Shown: piece after piece, positions 9,496 to 18,686 of the stretch | Layout: every line of letters starts with the position of its first letter | How positions within the stretch are numbered: the stretch's first letter is position 1 | Assembly (NCBI RefSeq): GCF_003569745.1 | Contig: NZ_AP018498.1 | Location: forward strand, 3,449,001 to 3,513,000 | DNA length: 64,000 nucleotides | Direction of reading: 5' to 3' | Source: Altererythrobacter sp. B11 | GTDB taxonomy: Bacteria > Pseudomonadota > Alphaproteobacteria > Sphingomonadales > Sphingomonadaceae | Program-made: the position numbers and the translations under genes | Notes under the pieces: model-generated | The model's input: only the letters and a program-made list of their open reading frames with translations | The model's database searches: none | What the model was told of the DNA's origin: nothing

Positions 9496-9963
9496 TCATC
9501 CCCTCCCGCGATACGACGCCACGCCCTGGTCCGGCAGCCACAGCCCCTCGGGCGGCGCGCCGCTCTGCCAGAATACGTCGATTGGAATGCCGCCGCGCGG
9601 ATACCAATATCCGCCGATGCGCAGCCAGCGCGGCGCCATTTCCGCAAACAGGCGCTGGCCAATGCCCACCGTCACATCCTCGTGAAAGGCGCCGTGATTG
9701 CGGAAGGATGCCAGGAACAGCTTGAGGCTCTTCGATTCCACGATCGTGGCGTCAGGCGCATAGTCGATCACCAGATGGGCGAAATCGGGCTGGCCGGTGA
9801 CGGGGCATAGGGAGGTGAATTCGGGCGCAGCAAACCGCACGCAATACAGCACGCCGGGCCGCGGATTGGGGACATAATCGAGCGCGGCGTCTTCAGGGCT
9901 GGCGGGCAGCGCACTCTGCTGCCCCAGCACGCGCGGCGCGCCGGTATAGGGGTGGTCGGTCAT
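9496..9963 (-). CDS. queF: NADPH-dependent preQ0 reductase (7-cyano-7-deazaguanine reductase)
   Basis: Makes preQ1 from preQ0 in queuosine tRNA modification. The 155-residue, single-domain YkvM-type enzyme carries the catalytic Cys in [13 protein letters not shown], the QueF motif [21 protein letters not shown] with the conserved Glu, and the catalytic-site Asp in GQPDFAHL. The start MTDHPYTG at 9963 fits the family; the longer reading from 10029 adds 22 residues with no family support. The stop directly abuts pobA, so the two may be one transcript despite unrelated functions. Confidence 0.93.
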   Translation of the reverse strand: MTDHPYTGAPRVLGQQSALPASPEDAALDYVPNPRPGVLYCVRFAAPEFTSLCPVTGQPDFAHLVIDYAPDATIVESKSLKLFLASFRNHGAFHEDVTVGIGQRLFAEMAPRWLRIGGYWYPRGGIPIDVFWQSGAPPEGLWLPDQGVASYRGRG

Positions 9964-10062
9964 GGCTGCGCCATGCCGCGATCGCCCGCCTTGCACAAGG
10001 GACCGCATGAACCGGCGCGATTCAGTCACGGTTCAGCGCCCGGCGCCAAGCCGCTGGCGATC

Positions 10063-11166
10063 ATGCGCGCGCTCCCTCTCGTCGCCCTTTCCGCCCTGCT
10101 GGCCCCCGCCCCCGTGCTGGCCGCGCCGCCGCTCAACGACTTTCGCCTGCCGGAACAAAGCACTCCCACGCCGCAGCCGCAGGGTCCGGTGGCCGACGAT
10201 ATTCCCGCGCCCGCGGCGGACACACCGCAGTCCGCGACCACACCGACGCCAACCCCAACGCCTGCCCCCTTGCTGCAAGTGCCGGTGATTCCCCTGCCGC
10301 GCGCGACGCCAACCCCGGCGCCGCAGCGGGCACCGGCCCCCGCTGCGTCTCCATCGCCCCGCTCCACCTCTGAACCGGCGGCAGCGCCACCCCTAGCTCC
10401 TACGGCCAGCGACGGCCCGGTGACCGAAGCGCCCTCCGTCCCCGCGATCACTCCGGCCCCCGGCGCTGATTCCCCCGAGCCGCCCGGGCAGGGAAGCTCG
10501 TGGGCATGGGTGGCCGCGCTACTGGTGGTGGCGCTTGCCGGGCTGGGCCTATGGTTCTGGCGGCGGCGACGCGACGCCTTGCCCACACCCACAGCCATCG
10601 AGCGCCCGCGCCCCACGACCACGCCGCCCGCCCCCGAGGCTCCGCGCCCCGCACCGGCTGCGCCGCGCCCGGGGCCCCCGCCCCCTTCCCGCGAGCCGGA
10701 GATCGCCCTCGCGATCGAGCCGCTGCGCATCAGCCTTTCGCTGATGAATGCCACCCTGTCCTGCTCGGTGCTGGTGGAGAACCGCTCGCCCCGCCCGCTG
10801 GAACGGCTCGAGATGGAGGCGGACCTGATCGCCGCCCACGCCTCGCTGGGGCGCGAAGCGCAGCTGTCCGGGCCTGCACCCGGCGCGGCGCGCATCCTCT
10901 CGCTCGCCCGGCTGGAGCCGGGGCAGAGCCACCGCTTCACTGCGGAGCTACGCCTGCCGCTGGCGCAGGTCACGCCAATCCGGCGGAGCGGCGCGGCGCT
11001 GTTCGTGCCGCTGGCGCGGCTGGCGCTGCGGGCCGAAGGCGCGGGCATGCAGCGCACCTTCCTGCTGGGCCTGCCGCCTTCGCGCGAGGGCGCGGGCCTG
11101 CTGCCGATCCGGCTGGATCACGGCCCGCGCGTCTATGCCCCGCTCGCGCACCGTGCCTTCGCGTGA
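10063..11166 (+). CDS. Proline-rich single-pass envelope protein, unknown function
   Basis: A 367-residue protein I do not recognise. A signal peptide (cleavage after about residue 20, PVLA-APP) is followed by about 120 residues rich in Pro, Thr and Ala (TPTPTPTPAP). Next come one membrane helix (WAWVAALLVVALAGLGLWFW, about residues 147-166), an RRRR stop-transfer, a second Pro-rich linker, and a C-terminal domain of about 145 residues that looks all-beta (ENRSPRPLERLEME, RFTAELRLPLAQV). This suggests a periplasmic Pro-rich spacer and a cytosolic beta domain. It is divergent from queF and lies 45 bp before sseA. Confidence 0.6.
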   Translation: MRALPLVALSALLAPAPVLAAPPLNDFRLPEQSTPTPQPQGPVADDIPAPAADTPQSATTPTPTPTPAPLLQVPVIPLPRATPTPAPQRAPAPAASPSPRSTSEPAAAPPLAPTASDGPVTEAPSVPAITPAPGADSPEPPGQGSSWAWVAALLVVALAGLGLWFWRRRRDALPTPTAIERPRPTTTPPAPEAPRPAPAAPRPGPPPPSREPEIALAIEPLRISLSLMNATLSCSVLVENRSPRPLERLEMEADLIAAHASLGREAQLSGPAPGAARILSLARLEPGQSHRFTAELRLPLAQVTPIRRSGAALFVPLARLALRAEGAGMQRTFLLGLPPSREGAGLLPIRLDHGPRVYAPLAHRAFA

Positions 11167-11211
11167 TCGCTCCATTTACGCGGGGCAGCGCAGGGGCTAC
11201 CGCTGCAGCCC

Positions 11212-12057
11212 ATGGAAGAGCTTGTTTCGACCGAATGGCTCGCCGGGCAGATCGGCGCGCCTGACCTCGCCATCCTGGATGCCTCCGCGCATCTTCCCGA
11301 TGCCGGACGCGATCCGGCGGCCGAATTTGCGGCCGCGCATATCCCCGGCGCCCGCTATCTCGATCTCGCCACGCTGAAGGACGGGAACAGCCCCGTTCCG
11401 GCCGCCCTCCCCACCGCGGCACAACTGGCGGAGCGGATGGCGGCACTGGGCGTGCGGCACGATCAGCGGATCGTGATCTATGACGATAGCGAGGTGAAGA
11501 CCTCCGCCCGCGCGTGGTTCATCCTGCGGATGCACGGCGCCCGCAATGTGGCGATCCTAGATGGCGGGCTGGGCAAATGGCGCGCGGAAGGCCGACCGCT
11601 GGAAGCCGGGATGCCCTCCACCGCACCGGTGCCCTTCGCCCCCGCCGCCGGACCGGGCGCGGTCCGCTCCAAAGCGGATATCCTCGCCAATCTTGCCAGC
11701 GCGCAGGAACAGGTGGTGGATGCGCGCGGCGCCCTGCGCTTCCGCGGCGAGGCGCCCGATTTCCGCCCGGGCGTGGCTGAAGGCCATATTCCCGGATCGC
11801 GCAACCTGCCCTTCGGCGGCGTGCTGAACGAAGATGGCACCTTCAAGGATGCTGCGGGCATCCGCGCCGCCTTCGCCCAGGCGGGCGTCGATCTCGACCA
11901 GCCGGTCGTCACCACCTGCGGCAGCGGGGTAACGGCGGCGGTGCTGCTGTTCGCGCTGCATCTGATCGGCAAGGACGACACCGCGCTGTATGACGGTAGC
12001 TGGAGCGAATGGGGCGCCGATCCGGATACCCCCAAGGCGACCGGAGAGGCCGTTTGA
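11212..12057 (+). CDS. sseA: 3-mercaptopyruvate/thiosulfate sulfurtransferase
   Basis: A tandem-rhodanese enzyme that transfers sulfane sulfur from 3-mercaptopyruvate. At 281 residues, the N-terminal inactive rhodanese domain contains ARYLDLATLKDG and the C-terminal domain carries the active-site loop TTCGSGVTAAV, whose CGSGVTA is typical of mercaptopyruvate rather than thiosulfate sulfurtransferases. The EGHIPGSRNLPF segment is also characteristic. Its stop overlaps the metC start (TTGA), which begins a tightly packed sulfur series. Confidence 0.93.
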   Translation: MEELVSTEWLAGQIGAPDLAILDASAHLPDAGRDPAAEFAAAHIPGARYLDLATLKDGNSPVPAALPTAAQLAERMAALGVRHDQRIVIYDDSEVKTSARAWFILRMHGARNVAILDGGLGKWRAEGRPLEAGMPSTAPVPFAPAAGPGAVRSKADILANLASAQEQVVDARGALRFRGEAPDFRPGVAEGHIPGSRNLPFGGVLNEDGTFKDAAGIRAAFAQAGVDLDQPVVTTCGSGVTAAVLLFALHLIGKDDTALYDGSWSEWGADPDTPKATGEAV

Positions 12058-13270
12058 GCGCAGGAGCGAAGCGCGAGGCCGGAGAGCGCGGGCCTGCGAC
12101 GCGCGCGGTGGAAGCCGGGCGGCGCGAGGAATGGACCTGGCCGGTGGTGAACCCGCCGGTATGGCGTGGCTCCACCCATCTCTATCGTGACAGCGCAGAG
12201 CTGGCCAAGGGCCGGCCGAACGAGGATGGCCAGTTCTATTACGGCCGCCGCGGATCACCCACGCAATGGGCGCTGAGCGAGGCGCTGACCGAACTGGAGC
12301 CGGGCGCGCATGGCACGCTGCTCTATCCCAGCGGCGTGGCGGCGATCGCCGGCGCGCTGCTGGGCGTGCTACAGGCGGGCGATGTGCTGCTGATGACGGA
12401 CAACGCCTATGAGCCGAGCCGGGCCATGGCGGACAGGCTGCTGGCGCCGATGGGCATTTCCACGCGCTATTTCGATCCGCTGGATGTCGATGGCTTCGCC
12501 GCGCAATTCTGCGACCGCACGCGCGCCGTACTGTTGGAGGCGCCGGGCAGCCTGACCATGGAATTGTGCGACGTGCCCGCGCTGGCCGCGGTCGCGCATG
12601 GGCGCGAGGCGCTGGTGCTGATCGACAACACCTGGGCCGGCCCGCTGGGTTTCCCCGCCTTCCGCCGCGGCTGCGACATTTCCATCATGGCGCTCACCAA
12701 GCATGTGGGCGGCCATTCCGATCTGATGATGGGCTCGGTCTCCGCCGCCGATCCCGCGCTGTATGACCAACTGCGCGTGAAGGCGCAGCTGCTGGGGCAG
12801 GTCGTCTCGCCAGACGATGCCGCGCTGGCGCTGCGGGGGCTGCGCACCATGCCGCTACGCCTCGCCCGCTCGGCCCAAAGCGCGCTGGCGGTGGCGCAAT
12901 GGCTGCGCGGCCGGGACGAGGTCGCCCATGTGCTGTGCCCCATGCTGCCCGGCGCGCCGGGGCATGATCTGTGGGCGCGCGATTTCAGCGGCGGCTGCGG
13001 CCTGTTCAGCTTTGTCCTGCGCGGCCGCAGCCCGGCCGACCGGGCACGGCTGATCGATGCGCTGGAGCTGTTCGGCATCGGCTACAGCTGGGGTGGGTTC
13101 GAAAGCCTCGCCATTCCCTTCGAACCGAACCGCGCCCGCAGCGCCACCTCCTGGCCACCGCCGGGCTGGGATGCGGCGGACCGGTTGGGAATAAGGCTGG
13201 CGATCGGGCTGGAAGACCCGGAGGATCTGGTCCACGATCTGGCCCGGGGATTTGCCGCGATGGAGCGCGA

Positions 13271-13274
<4 letters not shown>
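12054..13274 (+). CDS. metC: Cystathionine beta-lyase (PLP-dependent Cys/Met metabolism enzyme)
   Basis: Cleaves cystathionine to homocysteine, pyruvate and ammonia. Motifs of the Cys/Met PLP family are FYYGRRGSPTQWALSEAL, the cofactor-contact segment YPSGVAAIAGAL, LIDNTWAGPLGFPAF and the PLP lysine in ALTKHVGGHSDLMMG. I choose a TTG start at 12054 that overlaps the sseA stop as TTGA, with GGAG at 12043-12046, giving 406 residues. An ATG at 12009 lies inside sseA. The C-terminal YSWGGFESLA is the substrate-pocket motif that favours beta-lyase over gamma-synthase. Confidence 0.9.
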
Positions 13275-14431
<1,157 letters not shown>

Positions 14432-14499
14432 AGCAAACCTAACCGCGGCCATACCCATTCTCGCTGGAATGCCGCGCCTGCGAAGCGCATCTCGCCGCC

Positions 14500-15258
14500 A
14501 TGGAAAACATCGGCACAGTCTATCTCGTCGGCGCCGGGCCGGGTGATCCCGATCTGCTGACGCTGCGCGCCGCGCGGCTGATCGGCCGCGCCCGCATCGT
14601 GGTGCATGATGGGCTGGTGGACCCGGCCGTCTTCGCACTCGCCCGGCCCGATGCGCGGATGATCTCCGTGGCGAAGAGCCGTTCCAAGCACACGCTTCCG
14701 CAGAATGAAATCAATGCCTTGCTGGTGCGCGAAGCGCTGGCGGGGCGGGATGTGGTGCGGCTGAAGGGCGGCGATCCGTTCATCTTCGGCCGCGGCGGGG
14801 AAGAGGCGGAAGCATGCCGCGCCGCCGGCGTCCCGGTGGAAGTCGTGCCCGGCATCAGCGCCGCGCATGGCGCCGCCGCCGCCGCGCAGATCCCCCTCAC
14901 CCACCGCGATCACGCCAGCGTCGTCAGCTTCGTAGCGGGCCAGTGCAAGGGCCTGGCGGAGCAGGACTGGGCCGGGCTCGCCGGCAAGGGCCGCACGCTG
15001 GTGATCTATATGGGTGTGAAGACGGCCCCGCAAATCGCTGAAAAACTCATGGCAGATGGGCTGGCGCCGGATATGCCGCTGGCCGTCATCGAAAATGCCG
15101 CCCGCCCGCAGATGCGCGTGTTGCGCGGTGTGCTGGCGGGCCTGCCCGATCTGGTGGAAAGCGCCCGGGTGCGCAGCCCGGCATTGATAGTCATCGGCGA
15201 TGTGACGCGGGAAAGCGACCCCGCCCTGCTTCACATCGCGCAGGAGGTTTCTTCGTGA
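14500..15258 (+). CDS. cobA: Uroporphyrinogen-III C-methyltransferase (SUMT)
   Basis: Makes precorrin-2 from uroporphyrinogen III with two S-adenosylmethionines, the first step to sirohaem, the cofactor of the sulfite reductase encoded just downstream. 252 residues. Motifs: VYLVGAGPGDPDLLTLRAAR, LKGGDPFIFGRGGEEAEAC and VVPGISAAHGAAAAAQIPLTHR. The dehydrogenase/ferrochelatase half of CysG is absent, so sirohaem completion must come from elsewhere. It ends in a GTGA overlap with the DUF2849 gene. Confidence 0.94.
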   Translation: MENIGTVYLVGAGPGDPDLLTLRAARLIGRARIVVHDGLVDPAVFALARPDARMISVAKSRSKHTLPQNEINALLVREALAGRDVVRLKGGDPFIFGRGGEEAEACRAAGVPVEVVPGISAAHGAAAAAQIPLTHRDHASVVSFVAGQCKGLAEQDWAGLAGKGRTLVIYMGVKTAPQIAEKLMADGLAPDMPLAVIENAARPQMRVLRGVLAGLPDLVESARVRSPALIVIGDVTRESDPALLHIAQEVSS

Positions 15259-15554
15259 AGATATTGACGGGCAACGATTTGAAGACTGGCGCAGTAACCT
15301 GGTGGGACGGCAGCGGCTGGTCCATCCATGTCGACGATGCGGCGGATGTGGGCGAAGAAGGCGCCAGCATCGCCGCGCGCGAGGAAGCCGCCCGGCACGT
15401 CAATTCCCCCTATGTGATCGAGGCTGAGGCCGACCCCGCCGGCGGTATCCGCCCGGCGCATATCAAGGATCGCATCCGCGCGCTCGGTCCCACCGTGCGC
15501 CCTGACCTTACTCTCAAGCCGGCCGATCCCGAGGCCGGGAACTGGGTGATCTGA
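15255..15554 (+). CDS. DUF2849 protein of the sulfite-reduction operon
   Basis: A 99-residue soluble protein. The GTG start at 15255 overlaps the cobA stop and has AGGAGG at 15242-15247. It begins MKILTGNDLKTGAVTWWDGSGW and ends PADPEAGNWVI. The family is known almost only from alphaproteobacterial cys operons between SUMT and the sulfite/nitrite reductase; its function is not established. The compact size and fixed position suggest an accessory or electron-transfer partner of CysI. There are no cysteines, so it does not carry an Fe-S cluster itself. Confidence 0.85.
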   Translation: MKILTGNDLKTGAVTWWDGSGWSIHVDDAADVGEEGASIAAREEAARHVNSPYVIEAEADPAGGIRPAHIKDRIRALGPTVRPDLTLKPADPEAGNWVI

Positions 15555-17188
15555 TGTATCGCTATGACCAATACGACCAGGCGATGGTCGATGCGCGCGT
15601 CGCGGAATTCCGCGACCAGACAAGCCGCCGCCTGGAAGGCAAGCTGACGGAGGACCAGTTCAAGCCGCTGCGGCTGCAGAATGGGCTCTATCTCCAGCTG
15701 CACGCCTATATGCTGCGCGTCGCCGTGCCTTACGGCACGCTCAGCAGCGCGCAGATGCACGCGCTGGCGGACATCGCCGATCGTTACGATCGCGGCTACG
15801 GCCATTTCACCACGCGGCAGAACATCCAGTACAACTGGATCAAGCTGGAAGACGCGCCCGACATCCTGGCGGACCTCGCCAAGGTGGAGATGCATGCGAT
15901 CCAGACCAGCGGCAATTGCATCCGCAACATCAGTTCGGATCACTATGCCGGCGCCGCGGCGGACGAGGTGATCGACCCGCGCCCCTATGCCGAGCTGCTG
16001 CGCCAGTGGTCGAGCTTCCACCCGGAATTCCTGGCCCTGCCGCGCAAGTTCAAGATTGCCGTGATCGCCAGCGAGACCGACCGCGCGGCCATGCGCCTGC
16101 ACGATATCGGCATCCGCATCGTCAAGAACGATGCCGGCGAAATCGGCGCTGCCTTCTATGTGGGCGGCGGCATGGGCCGCACGCCGATGATCGCACCGCT
16201 GATCCGCGAATTCGTGCCGCTGGATCAGCTGATTACCTATTCGGAGGCCTGCCTCCGGGTCTACAATCGCTACGGCCGGCGCGACAACAAGTACAAGGCG
16301 CGCATCAAGATCCTGGTGCACGAACTGGGGGCGGATGAATACGCCCGGCAGGTGGAAGAGGAATTCGCCCACCTGCAGACCCAGAACATCGAGCCGCCGC
16401 TGGCCGAGTTGGAGCGGATCGGCACCTATTTCGCCGATCCGGCGTTCGATGCGGACGCGCCCGACGCGCTCGACCTGTCCGATCCCGCCTTCGCGCTGTG
16501 GGTGGAGAACAACACCCATGCGCACAAGCAGCCCGGCTATGTCTCGGCCACGATCAGCCTGAAGCCCGCCGGCGGCATCCCGGGCGACGCTTCGGCCGGG
16601 CAGATGCATGTGATGGCGGAGCTGATGAAGGACTACAGCTTCGACGAATGCCGGGTGACGCATGCGCAGAACATCGTGCTGGCGCATGTGCGCAAGGCCG
16701 ATCTGTTCACCCTGTGGCAGAAGCTGGAGGAAGCGGGCCTGGGCGCGGCCAATCTCGACACGATCGAGGATATCATCGCCTGCCCGGGTCTGGATTATTG
16801 CAGCTTGGCCAATGCCCGCTCGATCCCGGTGGCGCAGAAGATCTCCCGCCGCTTTGCCGACACGGGCAAATCCGCCGCGCTGGGCGAGCTGAAGCTGAAG
16901 ATTTCCGGCTGCATCAACGCCTGCGGCCATCACCACGCGGGCCATATCGGCATTCTCGGCGTGGACCGGAAGGGCACGGAAAACTACCAGCTGCTGCTCG
17001 GCGGCAGCGAAGCGGCGGATACGTCGCTGGGCAAGATCACCGGCCCCGGTTTCGACGAGGACGGCATCGTGCGCGCGGTGGAAACCGCGGCGGACGTCTA
17101 TCTGCGCGAGAAGCAGGATGGGGAGCGTTTCCTCGACACCTATCGCCGCATCGGCATGGAGCCGTTCAAGGAGGCGCTATATGGCTGA
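15554..17188 (+). CDS. cysI: Sulfite (nitrite/sulfite) reductase hemoprotein
   Basis: A sirohaem-[4Fe-4S] enzyme that reduces sulfite to sulfide with six electrons. At 544 residues it has two ferredoxin-like/sirohaem half repeats: TTRQNIQYNWIKLED and NCIRNISSDHYAG in the first, and the cluster cysteines in CPGLDYCSLA and KISGCINACGHHHAG (C-x5-C and C-x3-C) in the second. No flavoprotein CysJ is encoded nearby, so the donor may be ferredoxin. It starts at TGATG on the DUF2849 stop and overlaps the DUF934 gene by 8 bp. Confidence 0.94.
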   Translation: MYRYDQYDQAMVDARVAEFRDQTSRRLEGKLTEDQFKPLRLQNGLYLQLHAYMLRVAVPYGTLSSAQMHALADIADRYDRGYGHFTTRQNIQYNWIKLEDAPDILADLAKVEMHAIQTSGNCIRNISSDHYAGAAADEVIDPRPYAELLRQWSSFHPEFLALPRKFKIAVIASETDRAAMRLHDIGIRIVKNDAGEIGAAFYVGGGMGRTPMIAPLIREFVPLDQLITYSEACLRVYNRYGRRDNKYKARIKILVHELGADEYARQVEEEFAHLQTQNIEPPLAELERIGTYFADPAFDADAPDALDLSDPAFALWVENNTHAHKQPGYVSATISLKPAGGIPGDASAGQMHVMAELMKDYSFDECRVTHAQNIVLAHVRKADLFTLWQKLEEAGLGAANLDTIEDIIACPGLDYCSLANARSIPVAQKISRRFADTGKSAALGELKLKISGCINACGHHHAGHIGILGVDRKGTENYQLLLGGSEAADTSLGKITGPGFDEDGIVRAVETAADVYLREKQDGERFLDTYRRIGMEPFKEALYG

Positions 17189-17648
17189 CATTTCCGAACC
17201 CCGCACGGACGAGGTGCAGTTCCGCTTCCGGCAGGACGAAACCGTCGATCACCCGGCGGTGACGGTGGACGCCTTCGTCGAACAATCGAATGCCGCCGCC
17301 GTGCGGATCGAGCCGGGCGACGATGCGCGCGACCTGCTGCCGCACCTTTCGCGCATCTGGCTGGTGGAAGTGAACTTTCCCGCCTTCACCGACGGCCGCG
17401 GCTATTCGGCGGCGCGCATCCTGCGCGAAGCCGGGTACGATGGCGAATTACGCGCCGTGGGCGATGTGCTGATCGACCAGCTCAGCCACATGCGGCGCTG
17501 CGGCTTTGACAGCTTCGCCCCGCAAGTGCCGCTGAACGATGCGGATGCGCAGGCCGCCTTCGAGCGCTGGCCCGAGGTTTATCAGCCTGCGGCCGACGAT
17601 CGCAGGCCGATCTGGGCCAAGCGGCATGGCGAGGCGCACAATGGCTAG
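17181..17648 (+). CDS. DUF934 protein of the sulfite-reduction operon
   Basis: A 155-residue protein of the COG3749/DUF934 family, annotated only as an oxidoreductase-like partner of sulfite reductase. Conserved features are IWLVEVNFPAFTDGRGYSAARILRE, DVLIDQLSHMRRCGFDSF and a C-terminal YQPAADDRRPIWAKR. The start at MADISEPR (17181) overlaps cysI by 8 bp, and the 3' end overlaps cysH by 8 bp. The absence of CysJ makes DUF934 a candidate for linking CysI to its donor. Function unproven. Confidence 0.88.
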   Translation: MADISEPRTDEVQFRFRQDETVDHPAVTVDAFVEQSNAAAVRIEPGDDARDLLPHLSRIWLVEVNFPAFTDGRGYSAARILREAGYDGELRAVGDVLIDQLSHMRRCGFDSFAPQVPLNDADAQAAFERWPEVYQPAADDRRPIWAKRHGEAHNG

Positions 17649-18417
17649 TCGCGCCATAGACAGGATAGACGCCGGCCCTCGCTTCACCCAGGCGGATGCC
17701 GATGCGCTGAACGCCCGCTTCGCCGGCGTGGACGCCGCAACCATGCTGGCCGAGCTGCTGGCGGAAAACACGCTGGGGCGGGTGGCCGTGGTGTCGAGCT
17801 TCGGCACGGAAAGCGCGGTGCTGCTGCATCTGGTGGCGCAGGCCGATCCCGCCACACCGGTGATCTTCGTGGACACGCTGAAGATGTTCCAGGAGACGCT
17901 GGATTATCGCGAAACGCTGACGCAGCGGCTGGGCCTCACCAACTCCTCCACCGTCACGCCCGATCCGGCCGTGCTGGCGGCCAAGGATGAGAACGGGCTG
18001 CGCTGGTCGTGGGATCCGGACGGTTGCTGCGCGATCCGCAAGGTAGAGCCGCTGAAGCGCGCGAAGGAAGGGCTCGACACCTGGATTTCGGGGCGCAAGG
18101 CGTTCCAGTCCGTCACCCGCGAGAACCTGCCGCGCTTCGAAGTGGAGGCCGGCCGTCTCAAGATCAATCCGCTGGGCGATTGGATCAAGGCCGATCTCGA
18201 CGCCTATTTCGAAGCGCATGATCTGCCGCGCCATCCGCTGGAGGCCAAGGGCTATCTCTCCGTCGGCTGCGAACCCTGCACCTCAACCGTAAAGCCGGGC
18301 GAGGATCCGCGCGCCGGCCGCTGGCGGGGATGGGACAAGACCGAATGCGGCATTCACGGCCAGCCAGGTGCGGCACCAGAAGAAGATCTGCCGCCGGGTT
18401 ACGAACCCGCATTCTGA
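17641..18417 (+). CDS. cysH: Adenylyl-sulfate (APS/PAPS) reductase, Fe-S type
   Basis: Reduces activated sulfate to sulfite with thioredoxin. 258 residues from MASRAIDR. The nucleotide-binding core contains VVSSFGTESAVLLHL and IFVDTLKMFQET. The double-cysteine pairs GCCAIRK and GCEPCTS bind a [4Fe-4S] cluster, which marks the assimilatory bacterial APS-reductase type. The catalytic Cys is in KTECGIHG. No cysD, cysN or cysC for sulfate activation is in the window. The gene ends the sulfur operon, just before a strong terminator. Confidence 0.94.
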   Translation: MASRAIDRIDAGPRFTQADADALNARFAGVDAATMLAELLAENTLGRVAVVSSFGTESAVLLHLVAQADPATPVIFVDTLKMFQETLDYRETLTQRLGLTNSSTVTPDPAVLAAKDENGLRWSWDPDGCCAIRKVEPLKRAKEGLDTWISGRKAFQSVTRENLPRFEVEAGRLKINPLGDWIKADLDAYFEAHDLPRHPLEAKGYLSVGCEPCTSTVKPGEDPRAGRWRGWDKTECGIHGQPGAAPEEDLPPGYEPAF

Positions 18418-18433
18418 ATCGGCTCCGCCACAC

Positions 18434-18470
18434 AAAAAGCCTCGGAAGCAGCCCGCTTCCGAGGCTTTTT
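18434..18470. terminator. Perfect bidirectional intrinsic terminator after cysH
   Basis: Stem AAAAAGCCTCGGAAGC / GCTTCCGAGGCTTTTT (16 bp, perfect) with loop AGCCC. T5 follows on the plus strand and the complementary A5 gives U5 for minus-strand transcripts, so it can end both the sulfur operon and the convergent epimerase-proB transcript. Confidence 0.92.
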
Positions 18471-18529
18471 CTTTGGTATTTTCAATGCAATGGATAGCTG
18501 TTGAAAATTACGCAACAGGTCATGCATTA

Positions 18530-18633
18530 AGTGCGTTTGTGCCGATCGGCCGCCGCCGCCATAGAGAGCAGGCCTTTTCAGGCATCCTCTCCCAAGACTT
18601 TCAAGCCCGGCTGGCAACGGCCGGGCTTTTTTT
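18530..18633 (+). ncRNA. Candidate intergenic small RNA
   Basis: After the cysH terminator lies about 130 bp without any credible reading frame, and then a second intrinsic terminator on the same strand. This implies an independent plus-strand transcript. Upstream TTGAAA (18501-18506) with CATTAA 18 bp later (18525-18530) is a possible promoter. Inside, GAGAG (18564) pairs with CTCTC (18587) around an inner GCCT/AGGC stem, giving a first hairpin before the terminator hairpin. Start point and existence are inferred; no family is recognised. Confidence 0.35.
18604..18633 (+). terminator. Second intrinsic terminator, plus strand only
   Basis: Stem AGCCCGGC / GCCGGGCT with loop TGGCAACG, followed by seven T residues on the plus strand. 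On the minus strand no U-run follows, so it is not the terminator of the facing gene. There is no plus-strand gene between it and the cysH terminator. Confidence 0.85.
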
Positions 18634-18686
18634 CTGCCTGCGATCCGCGATGCGTGGCGGGCAACGGCCGAGCCGGTCGGCCGCGC

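Noticed and set aside
14432-14499. Riboswitch (SAM or cobalamin) before cobA
   Set aside because: The gap is only 68 bp and I see no conserved aptamer core or terminator.
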